Below, piece by piece: positions 17,620 to 27,160 of a stretch of 64,000 bases of DNA. How positions within the stretch are numbered: the first letter of the stretch is position 1; every line of letters starts with the position of its first letter. The position numbers and the translations under genes were made by a program. The notes beneath the pieces were generated by a model. The model was not told where the DNA came from. It was given only the letters and a program-made list of their open reading frames with translations, and searched no databases. Source of the DNA: Bradyrhizobium sp. ISRA430 (GTDB lineage Bacteria; Pseudomonadota; Alphaproteobacteria; Rhizobiales; Xanthobacteraceae); assembly GCF_029909975.1 (NCBI RefSeq), contig NZ_CP094516.1, positions 496,001-560,000 on the forward strand, written 5' to 3'.

Positions 17620-19935
17620 TCAGCGGACGGTCTGGACACGGAGGTCATCGGTGATACTCGCGCCAACCGTGCCGCGAAGCTTCGAGCGCAGCTCCTCGGC
17701 TATTTGATGTGCATCACTGCCATCGCGAATGATCTGCGGGCGAATGAATATGATCAGCTCCGTGCGCGTGCCCTTTTTGCCCTGGTGTGAGAAGGCGTCG
17801 CCAAGACCGGGAATTTCGTCAAGCAGCGGGATACCGTTGCGACTGCCGTTCTGTTGCTCGCTGATCAATCCGGCCAGGAGCACGGTCTGGCTGTTTGCCA
17901 CCGAAACCGAGCTCTTCACCTTGCGTTGGGACACGGTCGGAGTGAGGCTGGTTGAGGTCTGGGGCGATACGTTGCTGATCTCCTGTTCGATTTCGAGACG
18001 GACGTTTCCATTTGCGGTGATCCGCGGCACGACGCGAAGAATGATGCCGGTGTTGCGGTAGTCGATGGTGTTGACCACAGTATTGCTGGAGGACAGCACG
18101 GTCGCACTGCCAGTCGAGACCGGGACGACGTCGCCTACCTGAAGGGTTGCAGTCTGGTTGTTGATGACGACGAGCGACGGATTGGACAGCACTTTGACGC
18201 TGGTCACTTCATGCAGTGCGTCGAGGATGGCGGCCGGCTGTGACTCCGACCCGATCAGGAAGTTGAAGCCGGGAAATGCGCGGTTGATCATGGCGCTCGT
18301 CACCGTGCTCACGACGCCGGTGGTCGCATCGGTTGTCGTCGTTGTCGATGGCGCCGAGGTTGATTGCGTGTTGAGGATCGAGCCCTGGTTGGCCTTCAGG
18401 CCGAGCTGCTTGCTGGTCAGATAAGTCTGGACCCCGTAACTCAGCTCGTTGGTCAGCGTGACCTCCGCGATGGTGGCGTCGATTGCGACCTGCAGCACCG
18501 GCTGATCGAGTTGCTGCAGAGTGCTGGAGATGGTTCGATAATTCTCGCGGTCGGCATAGATCAGAAGCGCGTTATTCACGATATCGGGCGTGATGCGCAC
18601 ATTGGGCATGAGCGGCTGTCCGCCGCCGCTTCTCGTGTCGAGCCCACCGCTGGACGCTGCCCCGTTTGAGGAAGTGGATCCGGACGGGGTGGTGGAGCCA
18701 GCGCCTGCGGCGCCCTGGAGGCGGTTGGCCGGGCTTGCCGATGCGCTGGACGAGTTGGTGTTGAATGACAATCGTTCGGCAACCGATGTCGTCGTGCCGC
18801 CCGATCCGGGAGCGAGCTGGTTCTCGGCGCTGTCGAGCGACGCCGAGGCACTGCCCACGAACATTTCGGTCAGCACCTTGGCGAGCTGTCGAGCATCGCC
18901 ATAGCGGATGCGATAGACGTGGACACTGGTTCGGGTCGAGTCCGCCTGGTCGAGGCGTCGGATCCAGGTCGCCGCAGCTTGGAGCAGGGCAGGTTTGCGC
19001 GTCACGACCATAATGGCGTTCAGCCGATTGACAACCTGGAGCTTGACGAGATTCTGGCTGAGGCCATTCTCACCGGAATCCATGATCTTTTCGAGCTCGG
19101 CAATCAGCGGCTCGGGTGCGGAATTGTTGACCGGGAAGATTCCGACTGACTGGCCTCGCATCCAATCGACGTCGAAGCTGAGGGCGGTTTCGACGGCGGT
19201 CCGCCGTTCAGCTCCAGTACCCTGGATCAGAAGGAGGTTGCGCGTCGGGTCGGCGCGGACGCTGCCAGCGCGCGTTGCGAAGCTGTCCATCAGCTTGAGG
19301 ATGGTCTGGGCGCCAACATATTGCAGTGGAACAACCGAGACTCCGTAACCAGCCTCGGGACGACCGGCCGCGGCGTCGACATGACCGGCGCCAACGGCGT
19401 CGCCGAGTGGCGTCAGCTTGTATCCGCCCGCATCGCGCACCAGCACGACGCCCGACAGTCGCAAGGCGCTCTCGAGCACGAAGACGATGTCGGATTTGGG
19501 CACCGGTCGCGCAGAGATCAGACTGACGCTGCCCTGCACGCGCGGGTCGATCGTATAGCCAAGGCCGAGAATGTCGCCGAGTACCACTTTTGCGACGGTC
19601 GCGACCGGCGTGTTTTCAAAGTTCAGGTCATAGCCCGGACCGCTCGAGGTCGGCTGTGGCCGAATCTCGGCGACGTCGGAGATCACCGCGCCCTCATAGG
19701 TGCGATTTGTCACGCGCTGCGTCTCGGGACGCGACTGGATCGCAGCGACCGGCTGATCGCCACGCGGCAAGATGTCGAGTGATCGCACCTTGTCGAGCAC
19801 GTCAACATCAGCCGGCGCCGTAGCCGGCCCACTGATCGTAGCCATGTTACATGACGCGAACAGAAGCATCATCGCGACAAGCACGATGTTGCGGGCAACC
19901 GCACCGGACTGGCTTCGATTGCCGAAACGAAACAT
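17620..19935 (-). CDS. gspD: Type II secretion secretin GspD
   Basis: This 771-aa protein forms the outer-membrane channel of the type II secretion system. A lipoprotein-like signal ends at LLFASC (Cys about 29), so it may be self-piloting rather than need a separate pilotin. The N0 domain (DLNFENTPVATVAKVVLGDILG) and N1-N3 repeats follow, with a Ser/Gly-rich linker between N2 and N3. The C-terminal secretin domain contains the family block VPLLDEIPGLGDAF and a final RPQIIRDGSDA. It is divergent from gspE, with about 250 bases of promoter DNA between them. Confidence 0.93.
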   Translation of the reverse strand: MFRFGNRSQSGAVARNIVLVAMMLLFASCNMATISGPATAPADVDVLDKVRSLDILPRGDQPVAAIQSRPETQRVTNRTYEGAVISDVAEIRPQPTSSGPGYDLNFENTPVATVAKVVLGDILGLGYTIDPRVQGSVSLISARPVPKSDIVFVLESALRLSGVVLVRDAGGYKLTPLGDAVGAGHVDAAAGRPEAGYGVSVVPLQYVGAQTILKLMDSFATRAGSVRADPTRNLLLIQGTGAERRTAVETALSFDVDWMRGQSVGIFPVNNSAPEPLIAELEKIMDSGENGLSQNLVKLQVVNRLNAIMVVTRKPALLQAAATWIRRLDQADSTRTSVHVYRIRYGDARQLAKVLTEMFVGSASASLDSAENQLAPGSGGTTTSVAERLSFNTNSSSASASPANRLQGAAGAGSTTPSGSTSSNGAASSGGLDTRSGGGQPLMPNVRITPDIVNNALLIYADRENYRTISSTLQQLDQPVLQVAIDATIAEVTLTNELSYGVQTYLTSKQLGLKANQGSILNTQSTSAPSTTTTTDATTGVVSTVTSAMINRAFPGFNFLIGSESQPAAILDALHEVTSVKVLSNPSLVVINNQTATLQVGDVVPVSTGSATVLSSSNTVVNTIDYRNTGIILRVVPRITANGNVRLEIEQEISNVSPQTSTSLTPTVSQRKVKSSVSVANSQTVLLAGLISEQQNGSRNGIPLLDEIPGLGDAFSHQGKKGTRTELIIFIRPQIIRDGSDAHQIAEELRSKLRGTVGASITDDLRVQTVR

Positions 19936-20187
19936 GGACTTGCCGATCTACTCGCGTTGCTGATCCGATGCCGGAAGGCGCCGCCCAGATCATCGGTCAT
20001 CCTTAGCGATCAATTATGACAGTTATGTTTTGCGAGCCGAGACGCTCCGCATTTGTGGGCGAGTGCGCCTGCCGCGTGGATACATCGAGCGACGTTCGTA
20101 CAGTCGTCATATTTCGGATCGATAACGACGTCCGGTCTAGCTGCAAGATGCCAACGGCGTCACGCGCAGGCGCAACCGGATCATGTC
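19936..20187. promoter_or_regulatory. Divergent control region between gspD and gspE
   Basis: This 252-base gap separates two operons of one secretion machine that are transcribed away from each other, so both promoters must lie here or overlap into the genes. It is AT-richer than its neighbours in places (atcaattatgacagttatg). No operator or sigma-54 box was recognised with confidence. Confidence 0.5.
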
Positions 20188-21843
20188 ATGAGCGGTACAT
20201 CGTCTTCGCAATTCATCGAGCATCTTCGGCTGATCTTCCCGGGACATCCGGAGAAGGGCGCGGCTATTGGCGAGCGGCCGGCCAGAGCCTGGGAATCGTT
20301 CGACATACCGGCCGACACATTCGCGGACGAGGCTGCTCGATTTTGCGGTCTGATGCGAATTGGTCTGCGGGAGATGTTGGCGGCCGCCTCTGCGACCGAC
20401 GAGTTTTCGCAACGTTTCCTTCGGGAGGTTCTCGCTTTTCCCTGCCGTCTGGCGGACGACACGCCCGTTTTTGCGATGGCGGACCCGACCGATCATGCGG
20501 CCAGAAGAGCGGCGGAGCTCGTGCTCGGAGCCCGGACAACCTTCAAGGTGGCGTCGGTCGAAGATCTGGCCATCGTTCTCGACCAAAAGCTTGGTCACTC
20601 CGAGGATGGCGAGCAGCCTGCCGCTCAGGACCTGCGCGATGACGATATCGAGAGCCTGCGCGACCTGGCCAGCGGCGCGCCGGTCGTGCGCGCGGTCACC
20701 GATCTGATCGAAAAAGCCGTTGAGATGCGCGCCAGCGACATCCACATCGAGCCATTCTCGACCGGTCTTGCGGTTCGGCTCCGGATCGACGGACTGCTCC
20801 GTGCCATCCAGCCGCCGGCGGGCGTACTTCCCCAGGCGGTCATTTCCCGCATCAAGATCATCGCCGGATTGAATATTGCCGAGCGGCGTCTGCCGCAGGA
20901 CGGAGCGGCGCGGATCCGGGCTGGCCGAACCGAGATCGACGTGCGTGTCGCGATCATGCCGACCCAGCACGGCGAGTCCGCGGTTCTGCGCATTCTGCCA
21001 AAGGATCGCTCGCAGCTCGTCGCGAGCCGGCTGGGTCTTTCCGAGCGGGACGATGCCATCCTGCGCCGCTTGATTACATTACCTTACGGCATGATCGTCG
21101 TCACCGGTCCGACGGGAAGCGGCAAGACGACAACGCTTGCCACGATCCTGTCGATGCTGAACGTACCCGAGCGGAAGATCCTGACCGTTGAGGACCCGGT
21201 CGAATACGAAATTCCCGGCATCAATCAGTCCCAGATCAAGCCGGCGATCGGGCTTACCTTCGCAAGCGCACTGCGCTCCTTTGTTCGGCAGGATCCCGAC
21301 GTGATCATGGTCGGCGAAATCCGCGATTCCGAGACGGCTCATGTGGCCGTCCATGCGGCGCTTACAGGCCATCTCGTGCTCACGACACTGCATACGGAGA
21401 CGGCCGCGGCGGCTGTGCCGCGGTTGCTGGATCTCGGTGTGGAAGGCTACTTGCTGCGTTCCACGCTACGCGCCGTCGTCGCGCAGCGGTTGGTCCGGCA
21501 ACTCTGCGAGCATTGCAAGGTGCCGACGCGTTTCCGCCCGGACGAAGAGACCCGGGATACCAGGCTCGATCACCTCGGGCTCCGAAGCGGAGAGACCTTA
21601 TGGCAGCAGCGGGGTTGCGAACGATGCGGCCAGAGCGGCTATCGCGGCCGGGTCGGGATCTTTGAGCTGCTCGAGCTCAGCAGCGGTCTCCGAGAACTCA
21701 TCGGGGAGCAAGCCGATGGTCTGGCAATCGATCGTCTGGCGATCCGCGAGGGGATGACGACGATGCTTGACGATGGGGTCGCGAAATGCCGCGCGGGCAT
21801 CACCACGCCAGCCGAAATCCTCCGTGTGATTGCCGCGCGCTGA
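20188..21843 (+). CDS. gspE: Type II secretion ATPase GspE
   Basis: The cytosolic hexameric ATPase powers pseudopilus growth. The start is placed at 20188 (MSGTSSSQF), giving 551 aa. Visible features are an N-terminal GspE/MshE-type domain, the ASDIHIEPF segment, Walker A GPTGSGKTTT at about residue 307, the Asp box TVEDPVEYEIPGINQ, Walker B DPDVIMVGEIRD and the His box LTGHLVLTTLHT. The C-terminal zinc-binding tetracysteine motif is present as CEHC and CERC. It begins the plus-strand gsp operon; gspF follows after eight bases. Confidence 0.94.
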   Translation: MSGTSSSQFIEHLRLIFPGHPEKGAAIGERPARAWESFDIPADTFADEAARFCGLMRIGLREMLAAASATDEFSQRFLREVLAFPCRLADDTPVFAMADPTDHAARRAAELVLGARTTFKVASVEDLAIVLDQKLGHSEDGEQPAAQDLRDDDIESLRDLASGAPVVRAVTDLIEKAVEMRASDIHIEPFSTGLAVRLRIDGLLRAIQPPAGVLPQAVISRIKIIAGLNIAERRLPQDGAARIRAGRTEIDVRVAIMPTQHGESAVLRILPKDRSQLVASRLGLSERDDAILRRLITLPYGMIVVTGPTGSGKTTTLATILSMLNVPERKILTVEDPVEYEIPGINQSQIKPAIGLTFASALRSFVRQDPDVIMVGEIRDSETAHVAVHAALTGHLVLTTLHTETAAAAVPRLLDLGVEGYLLRSTLRAVVAQRLVRQLCEHCKVPTRFRPDEETRDTRLDHLGLRSGETLWQQRGCERCGQSGYRGRVGIFELLELSSGLRELIGEQADGLAIDRLAIREGMTTMLDDGVAKCRAGITTPAEILRVIAAR

Positions 21844-21851
21844 GTAGGATC

Positions 21852-23063
21852 ATGCCGAGTTTCCGCTATCGCGCCTTGACCCAGTCGGGAGAGATCGTCG
21901 TAGGCTCTCTGGTCGCGCCGACGCGAGCGGAGGTCGAGCGCCGGATTTCCTACTTGCAGCTCCTGCCGATCGAGGCCGTGGAGGAGGCCCGATCGGCTCC
22001 GGCGCTGCGCGGCGGATTTGGACTGAACCGCCCGTCCCGCGCGGAGATCACGACCTTCACACGGGATCTTGCGCTGCTGTTGAAGGCAGGAGCGCGTCTT
22101 GACGACGCTCTTGAACTGCTGTCGAGCGATTCCGACGTCGGTCGGCTGCGTCCGGTGGTCGGGCGATTGAGGATGGCCGTGCTCGGTGGCGAGAGTTTTG
22201 CCGATGCGGTGGCTGCCCAACCCGAACTGTTTCCTTCGATGTATGGGGCACTCATGCGCGTAGGCGAGGCGTCCGGTACGCTCGACCACGTCCTTGAGGT
22301 GCTGGCTGGCGAGCGCGAGCGCTCCGAGGCGACCCGGCGAAAGCTCGCCGATGCGATGCAATATCCGACCTTCGTTCTGCTCGCGGCGATCGGCGTCATG
22401 CTGTTCTTCATTCTGGTGGTGTTGCCGCAATTTTCATCGGTGCTTCGCGATTTCGGCGGGCGGGCCGACACGGCACTCGGCTTCTTCATGGACGTCTCTG
22501 ACGTGATGCGGGCCAACGGCGCATTGATTTCGATCTCGTGTGCGGTCGTGCTGGCTTGCGGATGGTGGCTCCTGCGGCAGGCCAAGGTGCGCGCTTCGCT
22601 CGTCGCGGGACTTGCGAGACTACCCGGAATCGGCGGCATCTTCATCTTCTATCGCACGAGCCTGTTTTGCCGGAATCTGGGATTGTTGCTCGGCTGCGGC
22701 GTAAACCTCACGACGACGCAGCGCATTCTCGTTGATGTCATGTCCGTGACCTCGTCGTCCGCGCCCTGGGTCGAAGCGGCTGATCGCGTTCGGCAGGGCG
22801 GCAAGCTGTCCCAAGCGCTGGCGGCGTCGAACGTTCTCCCTCCTATGGCGGTGCGCATGCTGCGACTTGGCGAGGAAACCGGACAATTGCCGGCGCTGGC
22901 CGGCCGGATCGCGGAATTCTACGAGGCCAAGCTGCAGCGCAGTCTGGATCGTGTTTTGGGAATCGTCGGGCCCGTCGCCATCCTGACGATCAGCGTCGTC
23001 GTCGGAGGCCTGATCGTCTCGGTCATGACGGCATTGCTCTCAGTCACGCAGCTCGTCGGCTGA
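21852..23063 (+). CDS. gspF: Type II secretion inner-membrane platform protein GspF
   Basis: The 403-aa protein (start MPSFRYRALTQ at 21852) has two homologous T2SSF domains (about residues 65-190 and 270-390). Each contains the FxxxLALLLKAGARLDDALELL-type pattern, and there are three membrane helices. GspF forms the platform with GspL and GspE. The second domain ends with the usual hydrophobic C-terminal helix (VVGGLIVSVMTALLSVTQLV). Length and order in the operon are standard. Confidence 0.93.
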   Translation: MPSFRYRALTQSGEIVVGSLVAPTRAEVERRISYLQLLPIEAVEEARSAPALRGGFGLNRPSRAEITTFTRDLALLLKAGARLDDALELLSSDSDVGRLRPVVGRLRMAVLGGESFADAVAAQPELFPSMYGALMRVGEASGTLDHVLEVLAGERERSEATRRKLADAMQYPTFVLLAAIGVMLFFILVVLPQFSSVLRDFGGRADTALGFFMDVSDVMRANGALISISCAVVLACGWWLLRQAKVRASLVAGLARLPGIGGIFIFYRTSLFCRNLGLLLGCGVNLTTTQRILVDVMSVTSSSAPWVEAADRVRQGGKLSQALAASNVLPPMAVRMLRLGEETGQLPALAGRIAEFYEAKLQRSLDRVLGIVGPVAILTISVVVGGLIVSVMTALLSVTQLVG

Positions 23064-23084
23064 CGGAGCGAAAGGAGGATCGGT

Positions 23085-23597
23085 ATGACAGCGAGGAACC
23101 AATCGAGGCTGGGTCGCCCTGCATGGGGATCGAGATTGATGCAGCGCCATTCGATGGCGGCCCGCGATGGCGAGCGCGGCTTCACGCTGGTCGAGATGCT
23201 GGTCGTGATCACCATCATCGGTCTGATCATGGGGCTGATCGGGCCAAGGGTCCTCAACTATCTCGGCGAGTCCAAGGTCAAGACGGCGAAGATCCAGCTA
23301 CAGAGCTTCTCGAGTGCGCTCGACCTGTTCTATCTGGATGTCGGCCGCTATCCCTCGACATCCGAAGGATTGGGTGCGCTGGCGAGCCGTCCTGCCGGCA
23401 TCACGGCTTGGAACGGCCCGTATCTGAAAGGCGGGGCTCTGCCCACCGATCCATGGAATACGCCCTATGTGTATCGTTCCCCCGGCGAGCACGGACCTTA
23501 TGACATCCTGTCCTATGGAGCCGATGGTCAGGAGGGAGGTAGCGGCACGGCTGCCGACATCTCGCTCGCCACGCAGAGAAGCGCCCGCAATGAGTGA
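23085..23597 (+). CDS. gspG: Major pseudopilin GspG
   Basis: The ATG at 23085 is preceded by a strong AAGGAGG site. The 170-aa prepilin has a 32-residue leader ending at the prepilin peptidase site G|FTLVEMLVV, then the hydrophobic assembly helix. The globular part contains the GspG hallmarks YPSTSEGLGALASRP, DPWNTPYVY and the calcium-site-type ending DILSYGADGQEGG. It polymerises into the pseudopilus. The leader is unusually long; internal Met 20 or 24 could be the true start. Confidence 0.94.
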   Translation: MTARNQSRLGRPAWGSRLMQRHSMAARDGERGFTLVEMLVVITIIGLIMGLIGPRVLNYLGESKVKTAKIQLQSFSSALDLFYLDVGRYPSTSEGLGALASRPAGITAWNGPYLKGGALPTDPWNTPYVYRSPGEHGPYDILSYGADGQEGGSGTAADISLATQRSARNE

Positions 23598-24054
23598 CGA
23601 CGGTCAGCGCGGCTTTACGCTGCTGGAGATGGTTTGCGTGCTCGCGATCCTCGCGATGCTCGTAACCGTGCTGTTGCCGTCGGTGCCGCGGCAGACCTCG
23701 AAGGCAAGGCTGCAGGCTTATGCCCTTGAGGCGGCTTCTATCCTGAAGGCGGACCGCGCTGTGTCGCTCCGCAGCGGCGTGAGAGTGGATACCGAGATCG
23801 ATACATCGGGCCGGTCGATCCGTTCGGGCGCCGGATCCGCCGCGGTCCGGGTGCCGGACGACGTCGCTTTCGAGGCGGTCCTGCCGCGCAACTGCAACCA
23901 GCGCCCAGTGTTCTCGACGATCAGCTTTTTTCCGGATGGTCTATCCTGCGGCGGAGCGATTGCAATCGCGCGGGCAGACCTGCGTCTCGAGATCAGGATC
24001 AACTGGCTGACCGGGAGGGTCGACATTGTCTCTCGTTCGCTCGCCAATGGTTGA
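23590..24054 (+). CDS. gspH: Minor pseudopilin GspH
   Basis: The ATG at 23590 overlaps the end of gspG by eight bases. The 154-aa protein has a short leader and the prepilin site G|FTLLEMVCVL, then the assembly helix and a GspH-type beta domain (LRLEIRINWLTGRVDIV near the end). GspH links the tip complex to the GspG shaft. Its position between gspG and gspI supports the call. Confidence 0.85.
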   Translation: MSDDGQRGFTLLEMVCVLAILAMLVTVLLPSVPRQTSKARLQAYALEAASILKADRAVSLRSGVRVDTEIDTSGRSIRSGAGSAAVRVPDDVAFEAVLPRNCNQRPVFSTISFFPDGLSCGGAIAIARADLRLEIRINWLTGRVDIVSRSLANG

Positions 24055-24436
24055 AGAGGGTGAAGCCGGCTTCACTTTGATTGAGGTGCTGATCGCACTG
24101 GCCGTGGTCAGCCTGTCGCTGGCGGCCATCGGCGCGGTCGTGGCGTCGAATATGCGGGCCGTCCGAAAGATCGAGGAAAAGGTCACCCTGATCGAAGATG
24201 CGAACGCATCCCTTGTGACTGCAATTCCCGATCGTAGCCGGCTTGTGCCAGGTGCCGCGAGTGGTGAGTCAGCTTCCGGACGGTGGATCATGCGGGTCGC
24301 GCCACTCGGCTCGGGCTGGGATCTTGCCGCCGGCCAGGCGGGCTGGATACCCGAGTTGGTGGAGTTGCGAGTCCGCTCCGCCTCAGGAGCAAGCGTCGAC
24401 GTGCGGACGGTACGACTTGCGCGGACAGCTCGCTGA
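24026..24436 (+). CDS. gspI: Minor pseudopilin GspI
   Basis: The 136-aa prepilin has the cleavage site G|FTLIEVLIAL and the GspI-like helix AVVASNMRAVRK. The TTG start at 24026 is preceded by a good ggGAGGg site inside gspH; an ATG at 24047 lacks one, so the TTG is preferred, with some doubt. GspI seeds the pseudopilus tip with GspJ and GspK. Its stop overlaps the gspJ start (TGATG). Confidence 0.85.
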   Translation: MSLVRSPMVEEGEAGFTLIEVLIALAVVSLSLAAIGAVVASNMRAVRKIEEKVTLIEDANASLVTAIPDRSRLVPGAASGESASGRWIMRVAPLGSGWDLAAGQAGWIPELVELRVRSASGASVDVRTVRLARTAR

Positions 24437-25158
24437 TGTGCTCGGCATCCACTCATCGGGACGACCAGGCCGGCTTCACTCTGATCGAAGCACTGGCCGC
24501 GCTGATCGTCGCCGGGGTCGTCCTGTCCGCGCTCGCAACGATCACTTCGCAATGGCTGCCGTCGTGGAATCGCGGTGTCGATCGCGCCCAGCGGGCGGAG
24601 ATGCTGGGCCTGGCACTGCGCAGAATCGCCGACGATCTCTCGGCCGCCGAATTTGTTCCGGCCAATCGTGAACAGAAGCAACCGCTTTTTGAGGGACGAG
24701 AGCTGATCGTCACCTTCGTGCGCAAGGCAATTGGACCGAATGCCGGGCGCGGGCTGGATATCGTACAGATTGGCGAGATGGCCAATGGACGCGATCTTGG
24801 GCTCGTGCGGGCCAGAACAAGCTTCGCACCCTTGCTCGTAGGTGTGTCGATGTCCGAATCGCTGCATCTTTCCGATCGTGTGATGCTGCTTGCGTCTCCG
24901 TTCCGCCTGTCGTTCGCCTATGCGGATCGGACGCTCACCTGGAAACCGGATTGGCGCGATGCGGACCGGCTGCCTTCTGCCGTTCGGCTGACTGTTCACG
25001 ACAACAGTCGAGGAGGCGTACCGGTGATGTCGACCGTGGCGCACATCCATGTCGACGCGCCGGCAGTGGGCTGCGACGAGGGCAAGAACGACTGCAGCGA
25101 GTCCGGACAGGACCAGCCGAAGACGCCGAATGTCGCTTCTAGCGGAGCGAAGGACTGA
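24436..25158 (+). CDS. gspJ: Minor pseudopilin GspJ
   Basis: The 240-aa product starts at the ATG overlapping the gspI stop. After a 13-residue leader the prepilin site G|FTLIEALAAL is seen, then the GspJ signatures LRRIADDLSAAEF and PFRLSFAYAD. The C-terminus carries an extra acidic, cysteine-containing tail (GCDEGKNDC). GspJ forms the tip complex with GspI and GspK. Its stop overlaps the gspK start. Confidence 0.87.
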   Translation: MCSASTHRDDQAGFTLIEALAALIVAGVVLSALATITSQWLPSWNRGVDRAQRAEMLGLALRRIADDLSAAEFVPANREQKQPLFEGRELIVTFVRKAIGPNAGRGLDIVQIGEMANGRDLGLVRARTSFAPLLVGVSMSESLHLSDRVMLLASPFRLSFAYADRTLTWKPDWRDADRLPSAVRLTVHDNSRGGVPVMSTVAHIHVDAPAVGCDEGKNDCSESGQDQPKTPNVASSGAKD

Positions 25159-26096
25159 TGTCGCTATCGATGAGGTATCCGCCACGTCAGGAAGATGCTC
25201 GGGATGGATTTATCCTGGTGGCGGCGCTGTGGATTCTGGCGGCGCTGGCGGCGCTCGTCGTGATCTTTTCCCAGCATCTTTCGAGCTCGGCACGCGTGCT
25301 GCGCATTGGCGATGAGGCCTTGCAGGCAGACGCGCTTGTCACTGCAGGTGTCGAGCTCGCGGCTTATCAATTGCTCCTGGCCAAGGCGGAGGAGCGCCCG
25401 AAGCAGGGCGGATTTCGAGTTCGGCTGGGCGATGACGAGGTTGCGGTCTCGTTCGTGACGGAAGCGGCCCGGATCGATCTCAATGCTGCGCCGAAGGAGA
25501 TGATTGCCAACTTGTTTGCGACGCTCGGCGCCGATGGCGAGGCGGCGAATGACTACGCGGAACGCGTGGTGGCTTGGCGCACGAAGCCTGCAGACAAGGC
25601 GGCTGAGCAGGCGGAAGAGGCACTCTATGCTTCCGCCGGGCGCAATTACGGGCCGAGGCTCGCGCCCTTTGCCCATGTCGAAGAGCTCCCACTCGTGCTC
25701 GGTCCGCCGCCCTGGTTGGTCGATCGGGCCATGCCATTCGTCACGGTGTTCAATGGGTCAGCCGGGATAGACGTCTTGACCGCCGCGCCTGAAGTGATCG
25801 CCGCGCTGCCGGGAATGACGCCGTTGATCCTGAAGGATTTCCTCGCATCGCGGAATTCATTGTCGGCGGATATTTCGGCAGTCGCGCAGGCTCTGGGGCC
25901 AGCGGGTAGCACTGCGACAACGGCCAAGAGCAGGGCCTGGAGACTGCATATCTCCGTGAGCGGGGCGACCGGCTGGCGCCGTGGCTCGGTGGCGGTGATC
26001 GCGCCGGGTGAAGGGGATTTGCCTTATCGGGTTTTATCGCAAGAGGACGAGGGTCCGCAAACAAGGAACGCGCGCGTTGCGCGTCGGGCGTCATGA
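25158..26096 (+). CDS. gspK: Pseudopilus tip protein GspK
   Basis: The 312-aa protein has the GspK-type N-terminus, G|FILVAALWILAALAALV, where the usual Glu at position 5 of the mature protein is absent, as is normal for GspK. It then shows the helix-hairpin-helix-like block RIDLNAAPKEMIANLFATLG and the GIDVLTAAPEVIAALPGM segment typical of the tip domain. It caps the pseudopilus. It overlaps both flanking genes by one to four bases. Confidence 0.9.
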   Translation: MSLSMRYPPRQEDARDGFILVAALWILAALAALVVIFSQHLSSSARVLRIGDEALQADALVTAGVELAAYQLLLAKAEERPKQGGFRVRLGDDEVAVSFVTEAARIDLNAAPKEMIANLFATLGADGEAANDYAERVVAWRTKPADKAAEQAEEALYASAGRNYGPRLAPFAHVEELPLVLGPPPWLVDRAMPFVTVFNGSAGIDVLTAAPEVIAALPGMTPLILKDFLASRNSLSADISAVAQALGPAGSTATTAKSRAWRLHISVSGATGWRRGSVAVIAPGEGDLPYRVLSQEDEGPQTRNARVARRAS

Positions 26097-27160
26097 AGCT
26101 TGCAACCGACATCGAGGCGGGACTTGCCGCCTGGAGTGCGACGGTGGCCGCGGCGATCGAACAGATGGCGGATCGGTTGCAACGGCGTCGCCAGATCAGC
26201 GCCCGCCACAACGGTGCGGACACGCTGACGCTGCGAGTCGCGCAGCAATCCAGAGGCAAACCGCCGCTGCCCGATGTTGAAGTTCGGCTGGCCGACGATC
26301 GCGCCTTACCGGCCGACTGGATTGGCGTTCTGCGCGGCTGCGCAATGGACATTCATCTTGCCCTCCACGAGGTTCTGGTTCGACAGCTCGACTTTCCCAA
26401 ACAGGCAGAACCATTTCTGGATGGCATGGTCCGCTCCCAGATCGATCGCCTGACACCTTGGACCGCCGATCAGGCCTTCTTTGGCTTGAGCGCGCCGCAG
26501 TCGGCGCCTAACGAACGCATTGGTCTCATTTTGGCGGCAGTACCGCGCGCCGCCGTCGTACCGCTGGTTCAGTTCGCCGATCGCGCCGGAGCAGCCGCCG
26601 TCGCGATCAATGCCGACGACGGATCGGGCTCGCGGTCAATCATGCTGTTCAAGGCCGGTCTTCGCTCGGCAATTGCCGGTGGACGAGATCTTGCTAAGCT
26701 GCTGAAGTTCGTTCTCCTTGGTGTTGCGGCCACAACCGCTGTGACTCTGGTCGCGACGATGTTGCTCGGTACTGTCGTGGACGGGGAATTGCAGGACCTG
26801 CGCGCCGCGATTGCACGCCAGCGCGCGGCCTTGAGGCTCAGCCCGAACGGGGGCGCGTCCACAGCCGAAACGTTGCTCGCCCGGCGCAAGCAAACGACGC
26901 CAGCGAACGTCCTGGTGCTCGATCATCTTTCCAAGCTCCTGCCCGACGGGACCTACGTCACGGATCTGCGTATCGAGGGTGATCGGTTGCAATTGGCAGG
27001 ATTGACTCAGGACGCGCCGACGCTGATCCGGCTGATTGAGCAGTCACCTCAGTTCAGTCGAGCTACATTCTATGCGCCGACGACCAGATCACCGAACGAG
27101 CCTGGCGAGCGCTTTCATATCGAGGCTCACGTGAATGCCTATTTCGGGGAAGGGGCATGA
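26093..27160 (+). CDS. gspL: Type II secretion protein GspL (PilN-domain form)
   Basis: The 355-aa protein has an N-terminal cytosolic part with weak resemblance to the actin-like GspL domain. One membrane helix lies at about 204-224 (LKFVLLGVAATTAVTLVATML), followed by a PilN-like periplasmic domain with VLDHLSKLLPDGTYVTDLRIEGDRLQLAGLT. GspL anchors the ATPase GspE to the membrane platform. It overlaps gspK and gspM by four bases each. The sequence is divergent from enterobacterial GspL, so the call leans on gene order. Confidence 0.82.
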   Translation: MKLATDIEAGLAAWSATVAAAIEQMADRLQRRRQISARHNGADTLTLRVAQQSRGKPPLPDVEVRLADDRALPADWIGVLRGCAMDIHLALHEVLVRQLDFPKQAEPFLDGMVRSQIDRLTPWTADQAFFGLSAPQSAPNERIGLILAAVPRAAVVPLVQFADRAGAAAVAINADDGSGSRSIMLFKAGLRSAIAGGRDLAKLLKFVLLGVAATTAVTLVATMLLGTVVDGELQDLRAAIARQRAALRLSPNGGASTAETLLARRKQTTPANVLVLDHLSKLLPDGTYVTDLRIEGDRLQLAGLTQDAPTLIRLIEQSPQFSRATFYAPTTRSPNEPGERFHIEAHVNAYFGEGA